From Acuticoccus kalidii (GTDB lineage: Bacteria > Pseudomonadota > Alphaproteobacteria > Rhizobiales > Amorphaceae), in contig NZ_JAKGCS010000024.1 in NCBI RefSeq assembly GCF_021556395.1, forward strand, positions 434,001 to 498,000: a stretch of DNA of 64,000 nt. The letters run 5' to 3'. Position 1 is the first letter of the stretch, and the number at the start of each line of letters is the position of its first letter. Below are positions 45,080 to 53,892 of the stretch, piece after piece. The position numbers and the translations under genes were made by a program. The notes under the pieces are model-generated. The model did not search any database and was not told the origin of the DNA. It worked only from the letters and a program-made list of their open reading frames with translations.

Positions 45080-46627
45080 ATGACGAACGCTACTGTCGCC
45101 CGCTGGGATATCTTCGAACATACGATGCAAGGACCGGCGGAGGGCAATCCCTACCTCGACGTGACCGTCGGCGCCGTGTTCCGACACGGCAACCGCACGC
45201 TGACGGTGCCCGGCTTTTACGATGGGAACGGCGTCTACAAGGTCCGCTTCTCCCCCGACACGGAGGGCGAATGGCACTTCTCGACGACCTCGGACGTCGC
45301 CGCGCTCGACGGCGCCAGCGGAACCTTTGTTTGCGGCCCGGCGCGGCCCGGCGTGCGCGGCCCGGTGCGCGTCCACAATCAGTTCCATTTCGCCTATGAA
45401 GACGGCACGGTCTACCTGCCCTTCGGCACCACCTGTTACGCCTGGACCCACCAGCCGCTCGACCTCCAGGAACAAACGCTGGAGACGCTGAAGACCGCTC
45501 CCTTCAACAAGGTGCGCATGGGCGTCTTCCCGAAGGATTATATCTACAACACCAACGATCCCCTCCACGACGTGTTCGAGAAGAAGGCCGACGGGACGCA
45601 CGACATGGATCGGCCCGGCTTCGAGGCGTTCCGCCACTTCGAGAACCAGGTCGGCACGCTCGCCGAGATGGGCATCGAGGCCGACATCATCATTTTCCAC
45701 CCCTACGATCGGTGGGGGTACTGCACGATGACCGAAGAGCAGGACAACCGCTATCTGCGCTATCTCGTGGCCCGTCTCGCGGCCTATCGGAACGTGTGGT
45801 GGTCGCTCGCCAACGAATACGACTTCCTCCTCGACACCAAGCCGATGGAGCGTTGGGACACCTTCTTCAGGATCATCGAGGAGAACGATCCGTCCCAGCA
45901 TCTGAAGTCGATCCACAATGGCGATCCGGCGAAGAGCTACAATCACCGCCGCCCCTGGGTGGACCATTGCTGCATCCAGAACTGGGAGGTGAAGAAGACC
46001 GCCGAATGGCGCGAGGAGTACGGCAAGCCGGTCATCAACGACGAGCCGGAATATGAAGGCAACGTCCCGAAACATTGGGGCAATTGCGAACCGCACGAGC
46101 TCGTCAACCGCTATTGGATCACGATGGTGCGCGGCGGCTATATCGGCCACGGCGAGACCTTCATGCGGGATGACGATGTCCTGTGGTGGGCCAAGGGCGG
46201 CACGCTCGAAGGCCAATCCGTCGCTCGGATCGCCTTCATCCGCGAAATCATGGAAGACTCCATCATCGACGGACTGACGCCGGTGTCGACGACGACGAGC
46301 CGCGTCAGCCGACGCGTCGCCATGTCGACCGACGGCGACACGCGCTTCATCTACTGGTCGGAGCATCAGCCGCTGCAATGGGATGTCGGCCTGCCGGAGG
46401 ACGACGGCGACTACGAGATCGACCTCATCGACGTTTGGAACATGACCGTGACGCCGCTTCCGAAGGGGCCGAACCCGCGCGTCCACAGCCAGCGGATCTC
46501 CGGCGGCGGCACGGTCAGCAATGTGTCGGGCGCAGCGTTCGGGGTCGAGTTGCCCGGCAAGCCATATCTCGCGCTGCGCGTTCGCCCGCGCCGCACTGGG
46601 AAGGAAACCGGCCATGGCAACGGTTGA
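45080..46627 (+). CDS. DUF5060/DUF4038-like glycoside hydrolase, cytosolic
   Basis: A 515-residue protein without a signal peptide. Residues about 5-90 form a DUF5060 beta domain (VRFSPDTEGEWHFSTTSDV). About 98-415 is a TIM barrel like DUF4038 apiosidase-type glycosidases, with PFGTTCYAWTHQ and NKVRMGVFPKDYIYN. WWSLANEYDF carries the likely acid/base E246 and INDEPEYEGN the likely nucleophile (E322 or E324). The C-terminal beta domain is DUF5605-like. Placed within a sugar importer operon, it probably cleaves the imported glycoside in the cytoplasm. GAGGA precedes ATG 45080, and its end overlaps the ATPase gene by 14 bases. Confidence 0.82.
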   Translation: MTNATVARWDIFEHTMQGPAEGNPYLDVTVGAVFRHGNRTLTVPGFYDGNGVYKVRFSPDTEGEWHFSTTSDVAALDGASGTFVCGPARPGVRGPVRVHNQFHFAYEDGTVYLPFGTTCYAWTHQPLDLQEQTLETLKTAPFNKVRMGVFPKDYIYNTNDPLHDVFEKKADGTHDMDRPGFEAFRHFENQVGTLAEMGIEADIIIFHPYDRWGYCTMTEEQDNRYLRYLVARLAAYRNVWWSLANEYDFLLDTKPMERWDTFFRIIEENDPSQHLKSIHNGDPAKSYNHRRPWVDHCCIQNWEVKKTAEWREEYGKPVINDEPEYEGNVPKHWGNCEPHELVNRYWITMVRGGYIGHGETFMRDDDVLWWAKGGTLEGQSVARIAFIREIMEDSIIDGLTPVSTTTSRVSRRVAMSTDGDTRFIYWSEHQPLQWDVGLPEDDGDYEIDLIDVWNMTVTPLPKGPNPRVHSQRISGGGTVSNVSGAAFGVELPGKPYLALRVRPRRTGKETGHGNG

Positions 46628-47726
46628 GATCGCCGACGTCCGCAAGTCCTATGGCTCGGTGGATGTCATTCACGGCATATCGATGGCGATCGAGGATGGC
46701 GAGTTCGTCATCCTCGTCGGTCCATCCGGGTGCGGCAAGTCCACACTCCTGCGGATGATCGCAGGGCTCGAGGAGATCTCAGGCGGGCGGATCTCGATCG
46801 GCGACCGGGTGGTCAACAACCTGCCGCCGAAGGATCGCGATATCGCGATGGTCTTCCAGAATTATGCGCTCTATCCGCAGATGACCGTGGCGCAAAATCT
46901 CGGCTTCTCCCTGGAGATGGCCGGGCTCAAGAAGCCGCAGATCCGCACGAAGGTGGAGGAGACGGCCGAGATTCTGGGCCTCACGCCGCTCCTGTCGCGC
47001 AAGCCCGCGCAGCTTTCCGGCGGCCAGCGCCAGCGCGTTGCGATGGGCCGCGCCATCGTCCGCGATCCGGCCGTCTTCCTCTTCGACGAGCCGCTATCGA
47101 ACCTCGATGCGAATTTGCGGGTGCAGATGCGGGCCGAGATCAAGGCGCTCCACCGGCGCCTCGGCTCCACGATCGTCTATGTCACGCACGATCAGATCGA
47201 GGCGATGACGATGGCCGATCGCATCGTCGTCCTGCGCGCCGGCATCATCGAACAGATGGGCACGCCGCTGGAGCTCTATGATCGGCCGGAGAATATGTTC
47301 GTCGCCCGCTTCCTCGGCTCACCGTCGATGAATTTCCTCAAGGGAACGTTGGCGGAGGGCGAGGAGCCGGCGCTCGTGCTGCCCGGCGGAGACCGCATCG
47401 TGCTCGCCTCTCGGCCCGAGGCGCGCGGCGAGATCGTGCTCGGCGTTCGCCCCCAGGAGGTCACGATCGACCCGGTGCGCGGGACGCCGGCGCGGATCGT
47501 CGTGACGGAGCCGACGGGGGCGGACACGCACATTGTCGCCCGCGTCGGCGACACGGATGTGACCTGCGTCGTCCAAGGCCGCGTCGAAGAGGGCCCGGAC
47601 GACATCATCCCCCTCTCCTTCGCCGTCCCGTCGGCACATTATTTCGATCCCGAAACCGAGCAGCGCATCGACGCGGCGGGATCGGTCCTGGAACTCGCGG
47701 CAAGAAGCCAGCGCGCCGTGCAATGA
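46614..47726 (+). CDS. CUT1 sugar ABC importer, ATPase (system A, UgpC/MalK type)
   Basis: A 370-residue ATPase. Walker [11 protein letters not shown]-loop VFQNYALYP, signature [13 protein letters not shown], Walker [14 protein letters not shown]-loop YVTHDQIEA. The C-terminal TOBE/MalK regulatory domain includes [12 protein letters not shown] and LGVRPQEVTI. ATG 46614 lies inside the end of the hydrolase gene. A terminator hairpin follows. Confidence 0.92.
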   Translation: MATVEIADVRKSYGSVDVIHGISMAIEDGEFVILVGPSGCGKSTLLRMIAGLEEISGGRISIGDRVVNNLPPKDRDIAMVFQNYALYPQMTVAQNLGFSLEMAGLKKPQIRTKVEETAEILGLTPLLSRKPAQLSGGQRQRVAMGRAIVRDPAVFLFDEPLSNLDANLRVQMRAEIKALHRRLGSTIVYVTHDQIEAMTMADRIVVLRAGIIEQMGTPLELYDRPENMFVARFLGSPSMNFLKGTLAEGEEPALVLPGGDRIVLASRPEARGEIVLGVRPQEVTIDPVRGTPARIVVTEPTGADTHIVARVGDTDVTCVVQGRVEEGPDDIIPLSFAVPSAHYFDPETEQRIDAAGSVLELAARSQRAVQ

Positions 47727-47793
47727 CGTGGTCCCGCCCCGCCGCGCCATCCCTCGGACGCAGCCGGACGCCGGACCGGAACCGCCCGATGCG

Positions 47794-47817
47794 GTGGCGG
47801 GGACCCTCCCCCGCCAC
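47794..47817. terminator. Bidirectional terminator between ATPase and FAH-family genes
   Basis: GTGGCGGGG and CCCCGCCAC form a perfect 9-bp stem around ACCCTC, between the converging stops at 47726 and 47868. Confidence 0.6.
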
Positions 47818-47867
47818 ATCATGTGCGATCCGCGCCGCCGTATAACCGACGGGCGGTTGCGCGGGTC

Positions 47868-48587
47868 TCAGGCGGCGGCGACGATCGGCTCGCCGATCGT
47901 GACGGTGAGGCTGCCGAGGCCTTCGATCGTGCCGACGAGCGTGTTGCCCGGCACCACCGGCCCGACGCCTGAGGGCGTACCGGTCATGATGATGTCGCCC
48001 GGCTCCAACGAATAATAGCGCGACAGCGTGGCGATGATCTCCGGCGTGCGCCAGATCATCAGATTGAGGTCCGAATCCTGCCGGACCGCGCCATCGACCT
48101 CGAGGCGGATCGAGCCGCTCGCGGGATGTCCCACGGTCTCCACCGGATAGACCGGACCGCACGGGGCGGAATGGTCGAACGCCTTCTTCAATTCCCACGG
48201 CAGGCGCGGCGCGTCAGGCGAGCCGAGCACCGTACGGCGGGTCATGTCGATGCAGATGCCGTATCCGTAGATGTGCGACAGCGCATCCTCCGGCGTGATC
48301 ATGTAGCCGCCGGACTTCATGGCGACCATCAGCTCCAGCTCATAGTGGAGATTGTCGGTGCCCGGCGGATAGGGAACCGTGCCCCCGTCCTGGACCACCG
48401 CGTCGGCGGGCTTTTGGAAGATCAGCGGAAAATCGCGGGTCTCGTCGCCGCCCATCTCGCGCACATGCGCCACATAATTGCGGCCGACACAGTAGATCCG
48501 GCGCACCGGAAACCGATCGCTCGACCCCACGATGGGCAATGTCGGGCGAACGGGGGCCGCAACGGCCAGCGTACCATCGGATGTCAT
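47868..48587 (-). CDS. Fumarylacetoacetate hydrolase (FAH)-family enzyme
   Basis: A 239-residue single-domain FAH-family enzyme, the short FAHD1-like type. IYCVGRNYVAHVREMG and PLIFQKPADAVV are at the start of the fold. HYELELMVAM holds the metal-binding E-x-E, and ICIDMTRRTVLG the metal-binding Asp. EPGDIIMTGTPSGVGPV is the family's late motif. Members hydrolyse acylpyruvates, decarboxylate oxaloacetate or act on 2-keto-3-deoxy sugar acids. With an enolase-superfamily dehydratase-like gene 6 kb away, the last is attractive but unproven. ATG 48587 is chosen over TTG 48599. Confidence 0.85.
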   Translation of the reverse strand: MTSDGTLAVAAPVRPTLPIVGSSDRFPVRRIYCVGRNYVAHVREMGGDETRDFPLIFQKPADAVVQDGGTVPYPPGTDNLHYELELMVAMKSGGYMITPEDALSHIYGYGICIDMTRRTVLGSPDAPRLPWELKKAFDHSAPCGPVYPVETVGHPASGSIRLEVDGAVRQDSDLNLMIWRTPEIIATLSRYYSLEPGDIIMTGTPSGVGPVVPGNTLVGTIEGLGSLTVTIGEPIVAAA

Positions 48588-48710
48588 CGTCAATCCCAAA
48601 TCCTAGCTGGCGCGTAGAATATTCATCAAATGGCCCTCGTCCAGAAGAATCTGCATTTTTTGATGATGCTCTGACGATAATGAATTTTCGTTGACAGCGG
48701 CGACCGGCGG

Positions 48711-48724
48711 TGCATGCTGATGCA
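48711..48724. promoter_or_regulatory. Small dyad TGCAT-N4-ATGCA in the FAH/NitT-type promoter region
   Basis: TGCATGCTGATGCA lies 27 bases before the start of the binding-protein gene and just after a TTGACA (48691-48696). It may be an operator for the GntR regulator encoded downstream. Short, so weak. Confidence 0.3.
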
Positions 48725-48750
48725 AAGCAATACAGCCGAGAGGGTGCTGA

Positions 48751-49767
48751 ATGTTTGGACGCCGGACTATTTTTGCCGCCATTGCGGCGTTGCCGCTCGT
48801 CATGTCGTCGACTTCATCGGGACTCACGCAAGACTTGACCGAGCTCACCTTGGCCCTCCCGAGCCCGGGTGGCCTGGGTTACTTCGGCCTCTACAACGCC
48901 ATGGGCGAAGGATACTTCGAGGAGGAGGGCCTTGAGATCATTCCGCAGAGCGTGAACGGCTCCGCGCAGGTGATCCAGGCGCTTCTGTCCGGTCAGGCCC
49001 AGCTCGGCCATCCGGGGCCCGGCCCGGTCCTCAACGCCGTCGAGAACGGCGCCGAGATCGTTTACATCTACAATTACTTCGCCCGGAGCCAGTTCAACCT
49101 GGTCGTCCCGGAAGCGTCCGACTATCAGTCCCCGACCGACCTCAAGGGCAAGGTCATCGGCGTCGGCACCGCGGACGGTGCGGAGGTCGCCTTCGTGCGC
49201 TCCATCCTCGACGATGCCGGGATGACCGAGGGCGAGGATTACTCCTTCATCACCGTCGGTGAAGGCGGCATGGCGGTCGCCGGCTTCATGCAGAATTCGA
49301 TCGACGCCTATGCCTCCGACACGGCGGGCGTTGCGACCCTTCAGCTTCGCGGCATTCCGCTGCGCATCCTCACCCCGCCGAAATTCCAGTCTTATTTCGG
49401 CAACGGCTACGCGGTCACGACCGAGTATTTCGAGAACAACCAGGACATCCTCACCCGCTTCGGACGGGCGCTCGTGAAGGGGATGAAGTTCGGCATGGAT
49501 CCGGCGAACCGGGCGGCCACGCTGGAGCACGCCAAGCTCGGCAATCCCCAGCAGCTCGAAGACATGGAATTCGCGGACGCCCTTCTCGACGTCTATTTCA
49601 ACCTCACGAGCCCGCTCGATCCCGACAAGGGCTTCGGCTATCAGGCCCCGGAAGCCTGGCAGCAATGGCATGATACACTCGTCAATGCCGGCGATCTCGA
49701 CGCCCCGATGGACAATCTCGAGGCCGCCTATTCCAACGCGCTCATCGAAGCGTGGAACGCCGATTGA
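48751..49767 (+). CDS. NitT/TauT-type ABC importer, binding protein
   Basis: A 338-residue NMT1/THI5-like periplasmic binding protein. The signal region is MFGRRTIFAAIAALPLVMSS; the mature part has TLALPSPGGLGYFGLYNAMG and GYFEEEGLEIIPQ. The family's N-S/G-x-A-Q-V-x-x-L-x-S-G-Q motif is seen in GSAQVIQALLSGQAQLG, then DLKGKVIGVGTADG. Ligands in this family include sulfonates, pyrimidine precursors and aromatic acids; none can be chosen here. It is coupled to the ATPase gene (TGATG). Confidence 0.88.
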   Translation: MFGRRTIFAAIAALPLVMSSTSSGLTQDLTELTLALPSPGGLGYFGLYNAMGEGYFEEEGLEIIPQSVNGSAQVIQALLSGQAQLGHPGPGPVLNAVENGAEIVYIYNYFARSQFNLVVPEASDYQSPTDLKGKVIGVGTADGAEVAFVRSILDDAGMTEGEDYSFITVGEGGMAVAGFMQNSIDAYASDTAGVATLQLRGIPLRILTPPKFQSYFGNGYAVTTEYFENNQDILTRFGRALVKGMKFGMDPANRAATLEHAKLGNPQQLEDMEFADALLDVYFNLTSPLDPDKGFGYQAPEAWQQWHDTLVNAGDLDAPMDNLEAAYSNALIEAWNAD

Positions 49768-50573
49768 TGGCAAGCGCGACTGCGATGGCCGGGTCCTCGA
49801 CCCGGCCAAAGCCGGTTTATCAACTGGCGAACGTCTCGAAGACCTATGCCGACGGCGAGGTTCGTGCCCTCGAGGGTGTGAGCCTTACGGTGCGTGAGGG
49901 GGAATTCCACTCCGTCATCGGCTCATCCGGTTGCGGCAAGTCCACCCTCCTCAAGATCATGGCCGGCCTGACGCCGCCGACCAAAGGCCGCGTCGTCCTG
50001 TCCGGGACGCCGGTGAAGGGCGCACGCCCCGATATCGGCATGATGTTCCAGCAGGCGACGCTGTTTCCCTGGCGGACGACGCTGCAGAACATCCTCCTCC
50101 CGATCAAGATCCGCGAGGGCAAGCGCGCCGCTTTCGCCGCGCGGGAGCGGGCGGTCGCTCTCCTCGAACTCGTCGGCCTCAAGGGCTTCGAGGACGCCTA
50201 CCCGGCCCAGCTATCGGGCGGCATGGCCCAGCGGGCCGCGATCTGCCGCATGCTCGTCACGGAGCCGCAAATGCTCCTCCTCGACGAGCCGTTCAGCGCC
50301 CTCGACGAGATCACCCGCGACTTCATGAATATGGAGCTGCAGCGGATCTGCCTGGAGCGCAGCGCCTCCGCCTTCCTCGTCACCCATTCGATCGCCGAGG
50401 CGGTCATCCTGTCCGACGTCGTCCACGTGATGTCGGCGCGGCCCGGCCGCATCGTCCGCTCGATCGAGATCGACCTGCCCCGCCCCCGCACCCTCGACAT
50501 GGCGACGTTGCCGGCTTTCGGCGCGCACGTCAGCGAGATCCGCAACCTTCTCGACAAGGGAGCCTTCCTGTGA
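49767..50573 (+). CDS. NitT/TauT-type ABC importer, ATPase
   Basis: A 268-residue SsuB/TauB-type ATPase. Walker A GSSGCGKST, Q-loop MFQQATLFPW, signature LSGGMAQRAAICR, Walker B MLLLDEPFSALD, H-loop LVTHSIAEA, and VMSARPGRIVRSIEIDLPRP near the end. The start codon overlaps the previous stop by one base and its stop overlaps the permease start (GTGA). Confidence 0.92.
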   Translation: MASATAMAGSSTRPKPVYQLANVSKTYADGEVRALEGVSLTVREGEFHSVIGSSGCGKSTLLKIMAGLTPPTKGRVVLSGTPVKGARPDIGMMFQQATLFPWRTTLQNILLPIKIREGKRAAFAARERAVALLELVGLKGFEDAYPAQLSGGMAQRAAICRMLVTEPQMLLLDEPFSALDEITRDFMNMELQRICLERSASAFLVTHSIAEAVILSDVVHVMSARPGRIVRSIEIDLPRPRTLDMATLPAFGAHVSEIRNLLDKGAFL

Positions 50574-51457
50574 GCGAGCTGTCGCCGGCCGAACCCGTTC
50601 TCGAGGAACGAACCGCCTTCGAGGAGATGGAAGACACCGTCTGGACCGAGCACGTCTCGCTCGGCTCACTGGTGCCGCGCTGGATCGCGATGACCATCCT
50701 CCTCGTGTTCTTTCTCGGCGTGTGGCAACTCGTGACCTCGATCGGGATCGTCTCTCCGCTGATCCTGCCCGGCCCCGTCGCAACGTTCGAGGACGTGCTT
50801 TTCGTCGGCCAGAATCTGATCTCGGGCGGCTACACGCTTCCGGCCTTCTGGGTGACGGCGCAGGAGGTCATCTGGGGCTTCGTCTGGGCCGTCGTCATCG
50901 GCGTCACGCTCGGCGTCATCGTCGGCGAAACCTCGATCGGGGAACGGGCCGTGATGCCCTATATCGTCGCCATCGACACGATGCCGAAGCTCGCCTTCGC
51001 GCCGCTCTTCGTCGCCTGGCTTGGCTTCGGGATCGCCTCCAAGGTGGCGCTCGCGGCGTTCATCGCAGTCTTCCCCATCGTGGTGTCGACGGCGGCGGGC
51101 CTCCATGCGGCCGACGAGAATGCGCGGATGCTCTTTCGCAGCATCGGCGCCTCACGTTGGCAGACGCTGATCGAGCTCAAAATCCCGACCGGCCTGCCGC
51201 ACTTCTTCACCGGCCTCAAGATCGCCGCCATCGGCGTCGTCTCCGGCGCGATCGCCGGCGAGTTCCTCGGCGGCGGACGCGGCTTCGGCGAGCTGATCCG
51301 CGTCGCGGCCGCGCAACTCGACACCTCGCGCGTTTTTTCGCTGATCATCTATCTCAGCCTGCTCGGGCTGTTGATGTTCGGCCTCGTCTCCTGGATGCAG
51401 TACAAGTTCGTCTTCTGGCACCGCTCCTCCCACGGGCGCGCGAAGGCGAGATCATAA
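50570..51457 (+). CDS. NitT/TauT-type ABC importer, permease
   Basis: A 295-residue SsuC/TauC-type permease with six helices. LILPGPVATFEDVL is the family's P-x-P-x-x-V-x-x motif, TMPKLAFAPLFVAWLGFG the mid-protein signature, and RSIGASRWQTLIELKIPTGL the EAA loop. The N-terminal 35 residues are acidic and cytosolic. It starts at GTG 50570, coupled to the ATPase gene. Confidence 0.9.
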   Translation: MSELSPAEPVLEERTAFEEMEDTVWTEHVSLGSLVPRWIAMTILLVFFLGVWQLVTSIGIVSPLILPGPVATFEDVLFVGQNLISGGYTLPAFWVTAQEVIWGFVWAVVIGVTLGVIVGETSIGERAVMPYIVAIDTMPKLAFAPLFVAWLGFGIASKVALAAFIAVFPIVVSTAAGLHAADENARMLFRSIGASRWQTLIELKIPTGLPHFFTGLKIAAIGVVSGAIAGEFLGGGRGFGELIRVAAAQLDTSRVFSLIIYLSLLGLLMFGLVSWMQYKFVFWHRSSHGRAKARS

Positions 51458-51478
51458 GTCACCAGGATCCGACGGAGC

Positions 51479-52216
51479 ATGTCACAGACGGACAAGACCA
51501 CCCGCGCGACCACGATTTACCAGAAGGTGCGCGCCGACATCATCCACGGCGCCTATGCGCCCGGCGCCAAGCTGCGCATCGACGGTATCGCGGCGAAGTA
51601 CGATGTCGGCAGCAACGCCGTGCGCGAGGCGCTCTCGCGCCTGTCGTCGGAACGGCTCGTGGAGCGGCACGAGCAGCGGGGCTATACGGTCCCCCCCGTG
51701 GCGCTCGACGATTGGCGCGTCCTCGCCCGCACGCGCTGCTTCCTCGAGGGTCACGTTCTCGCCGAATCGATGCGCCGCCGGGACGACCTCTGGGAAGAGG
51801 CCATCGTCGTCGCCTTTCATCGTCTGTCGCGGGTCTCTCGCGCCGCGCGCGAGACGGCGCGCGAGGAATGGGAAGACGCGCACCGCAACTTTCACAGAGC
51901 GCTGATCGCCAATTGCGGCTCCCCCTGGCTGATCGACTTTTGCGACATCCTCGCGGACCACGCGGCCCGCTATATCTCGTTCTCGAACGCCTTTCGGAAG
52001 GCGCCCCGCGACGGTCTCGCCGAGCACGAGGCGCTGATGAAGACCGTCCTCAACGGCACCCCGGGTGAAGCGAGCGACTGTCTGACGCGTCACTATACCC
52101 ACACGCTCGAAGTCATCGAGGATCTCTTCGAGCGTGACGAGCTTGCGGGCGGTGGGCCGAGCGCCGGCCTTGCCGAACTCACCGGCTCGATCGCGGGCCT
52201 CGTCCGCAAAGACTGA
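51479..52216 (+). CDS. GntR-family regulator, FadR (FCD) subfamily
   Basis: A 245-residue regulator. The N-terminal winged helix has VRADIIHGAYAPGAKLRID and VGSNAVREALSRLSSERLVE. The C-terminal FCD ligand domain is helical, with metal-ligand-like histidines in HRNFHRALIAN, LAEHEALMKTVL and TRHYTHTLEV. Such proteins usually repress nearby transport or catabolic genes and sense an organic acid. It is 22 bp after the NitT/TauT-type permease and 260 bp before the next sugar operon; either could be its target. The Shine-Dalgarno match is poorly spaced, so expression may depend on read-through. Confidence 0.88.
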   Translation: MSQTDKTTRATTIYQKVRADIIHGAYAPGAKLRIDGIAAKYDVGSNAVREALSRLSSERLVERHEQRGYTVPPVALDDWRVLARTRCFLEGHVLAESMRRRDDLWEEAIVVAFHRLSRVSRAARETAREEWEDAHRNFHRALIANCGSPWLIDFCDILADHAARYISFSNAFRKAPRDGLAEHEALMKTVLNGTPGEASDCLTRHYTHTLEVIEDLFERDELAGGGPSAGLAELTGSIAGLVRKD

Positions 52217-52382
52217 CGGCTCGCCCCGCGCCCTCCTTCCGTCGACACCAACCATGGTCCGGGACGGCCGCCCGCTCGCTCGCGGCGGTCGTTGCGGCCA
52301 TTTCGGCCATGGCGGCCCACGCGGGGGCATGGGCGATCCGGCCCATTACCCAAAATGACCCAAACTTCCCATCGCCGCGCTT

Positions 52383-52399
52383 GTTGCGGTTCCGGCAAC
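52383..52399. promoter_or_regulatory. Inverted repeat GTTGC-N7-GCAAC upstream of sugar system B
   Basis: A symmetric dyad 77 bases before the binding-protein start, in the only non-coding stretch ahead of a long operon. It is a candidate operator; the cognate regulator (GntR at 51479 or the regulator at 60012) is unknown. Confidence 0.3.
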
Positions 52400-52475
52400 G
52401 GCATCAGGTTGGCGTGCCGCCCCCCACACGTGGGTCGGCCACGAAACCCGAAAATCGGGCAATGGGAGGAATACG

Positions 52476-53696
52476 ATGCTTCGCCGACGGCTACTTTGTG
52501 CCTCTGCGCTCGTTGCGTGCCTGAGCGCCCCCGCAACGGCTCAAACGACGGTCGACCTGTGGCATGTCTTCAATATCGAGACGGACATGATCCACCAGGC
52601 GATCAAAGACTACAATGCGAGCCAGGACGAATACCGTATCGAACCGCGCGTTCTGCCGTTCGTGCAGTTGCAGACCGAGCTCATCAAGGCGGTCGCGACG
52701 GGTGACGTTCCCGACCTCATCACCGTCGACAATCCGGTTCTCGTCAGCCTCGCCGCGCAAGGCGCTCTCGAGGATCTCACCGATCTCGTTTCCGAGTCGG
52801 AGAATATCGACCCGGAGGTCTACGTCGAAGGGCCGTGGCGGTCCAATGTTTGGCGTGACCAGATCTACGGCGTGCCGCGCGACGCGAACACGATCGGCGT
52901 TTACTACAACAAGGACATGTTCCGCGAAGCGGGTCTCGACCCGGAAAGCCCGCCCGCCACGTGGGACGAATTGCGCGACGCCGCGCAAACGCTTGCCGGC
53001 GACGGCGTGAACGGCATCGCCTTCTCCGCCATCATGAGCGAGGAAGGCCCCTTCCAGTGGCTGCCCTTCCTCTACCAGGCCGGTGGCAGCCTCGATAACA
53101 TCAATTCCCCGGAGGCGGTCGAGGCGCTGCAATTCTGGGTCGATCTCGTCGAGAGTGGATCGGCCTCGCCCGATGTCGTCAACATGCGCCAGTACGAGGC
53201 GGCCAACACCTTCATGGCCGGCAACGCGGCGATGGCGATCAGCGGGCCGTGGGAATTGCCGCGGATCGAGCAGGAGGCCGACTTCGATTGGTCGCTCGCC
53301 CTCCTCCCGGTCAAGGCCGACAAGAACATCCGCGCCTCCGCTCTCGGCGGCTACAACTGGGCGATCCCGGCCGGTGCGGAGAATGTCGACGGTGCGTTCG
53401 AGTTCATCGAGTTCATGAGCCGCCAGGACGTGCTGCAGAACGGTTGGGACACGGGCCGCCTGCCGCCGCGCACCGACATCACGGTGCCCGACCCGCGTTG
53501 GCCGGAGGCGTTCGCGACCTTCAACGAGCAACTTCAGACCGCGATCCCGCGCGGCCCGCACCCGCGCTGGCCGGAGATCTCCAAAGCGTTGCAGATTGCG
53601 ATCCAGGAGGCGTTGACCGGCCGCAAAAGCGCGCAGGATGCGCTCGATTCGGCCGCCGCGACGATCAATCCGATCCTGCAAGAAACGCCGCTCTGA
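52476..53696 (+). CDS. CUT1 sugar ABC importer, binding protein (system B)
   Basis: A 406-residue family-1 binding protein. The signal peptide ends LSAPATAQ; the mature start is TTVDLWHVFNIETD. AIKDYNASQDEYRIEPRVLP, then GDVPDLITVDNP and YGVPRDANTIGVYYNKD, are typical. FMAGNAAMAISGPWELPRI is the conserved second-lobe motif. GGGAGGA precedes ATG 52476. It heads an operon with two permeases, ThuA, an ATPase, UPF0261, a PEP-hydrolase-family protein and an SRPBCC protein. Confidence 0.9.
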   Translation: MLRRRLLCASALVACLSAPATAQTTVDLWHVFNIETDMIHQAIKDYNASQDEYRIEPRVLPFVQLQTELIKAVATGDVPDLITVDNPVLVSLAAQGALEDLTDLVSESENIDPEVYVEGPWRSNVWRDQIYGVPRDANTIGVYYNKDMFREAGLDPESPPATWDELRDAAQTLAGDGVNGIAFSAIMSEEGPFQWLPFLYQAGGSLDNINSPEAVEALQFWVDLVESGSASPDVVNMRQYEAANTFMAGNAAMAISGPWELPRIEQEADFDWSLALLPVKADKNIRASALGGYNWAIPAGAENVDGAFEFIEFMSRQDVLQNGWDTGRLPPRTDITVPDPRWPEAFATFNEQLQTAIPRGPHPRWPEISKALQIAIQEALTGRKSAQDALDSAAATINPILQETPL

Positions 53697-53795
53697 TCCG
53701 CGCCAAGCGCCGCCGGTAAGCGGTCCCGACCGCAATCGGCGGCCGTCGGGCAAACCCGAATTCGCCCGAGGCCCGCAAGCGCTTCCGCCGATGGC

Positions 53796-53829
53796 GGGTG
53801 GCACCCGGGCAATCGCCCGAGCGCCACCC
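53796..53829 (+). other. Hairpin between binding-protein and permease genes of system B
   Basis: GGGTGGC (53796-53802) pairs with GCCACCC (53823-53829), with an inner CGGGC/GCCCG helix. It lies 100 bases after the binding-protein stop and 64 before the permease start, as in system A, and may set the binding-protein excess. Confidence 0.5.
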
Positions 53830-53892
53830 ATGGTCCGTCCGGCATCGCCGCGCGGGCCGCGATCGCCGCGTTCCGCCACGAAGGTAATCCTC

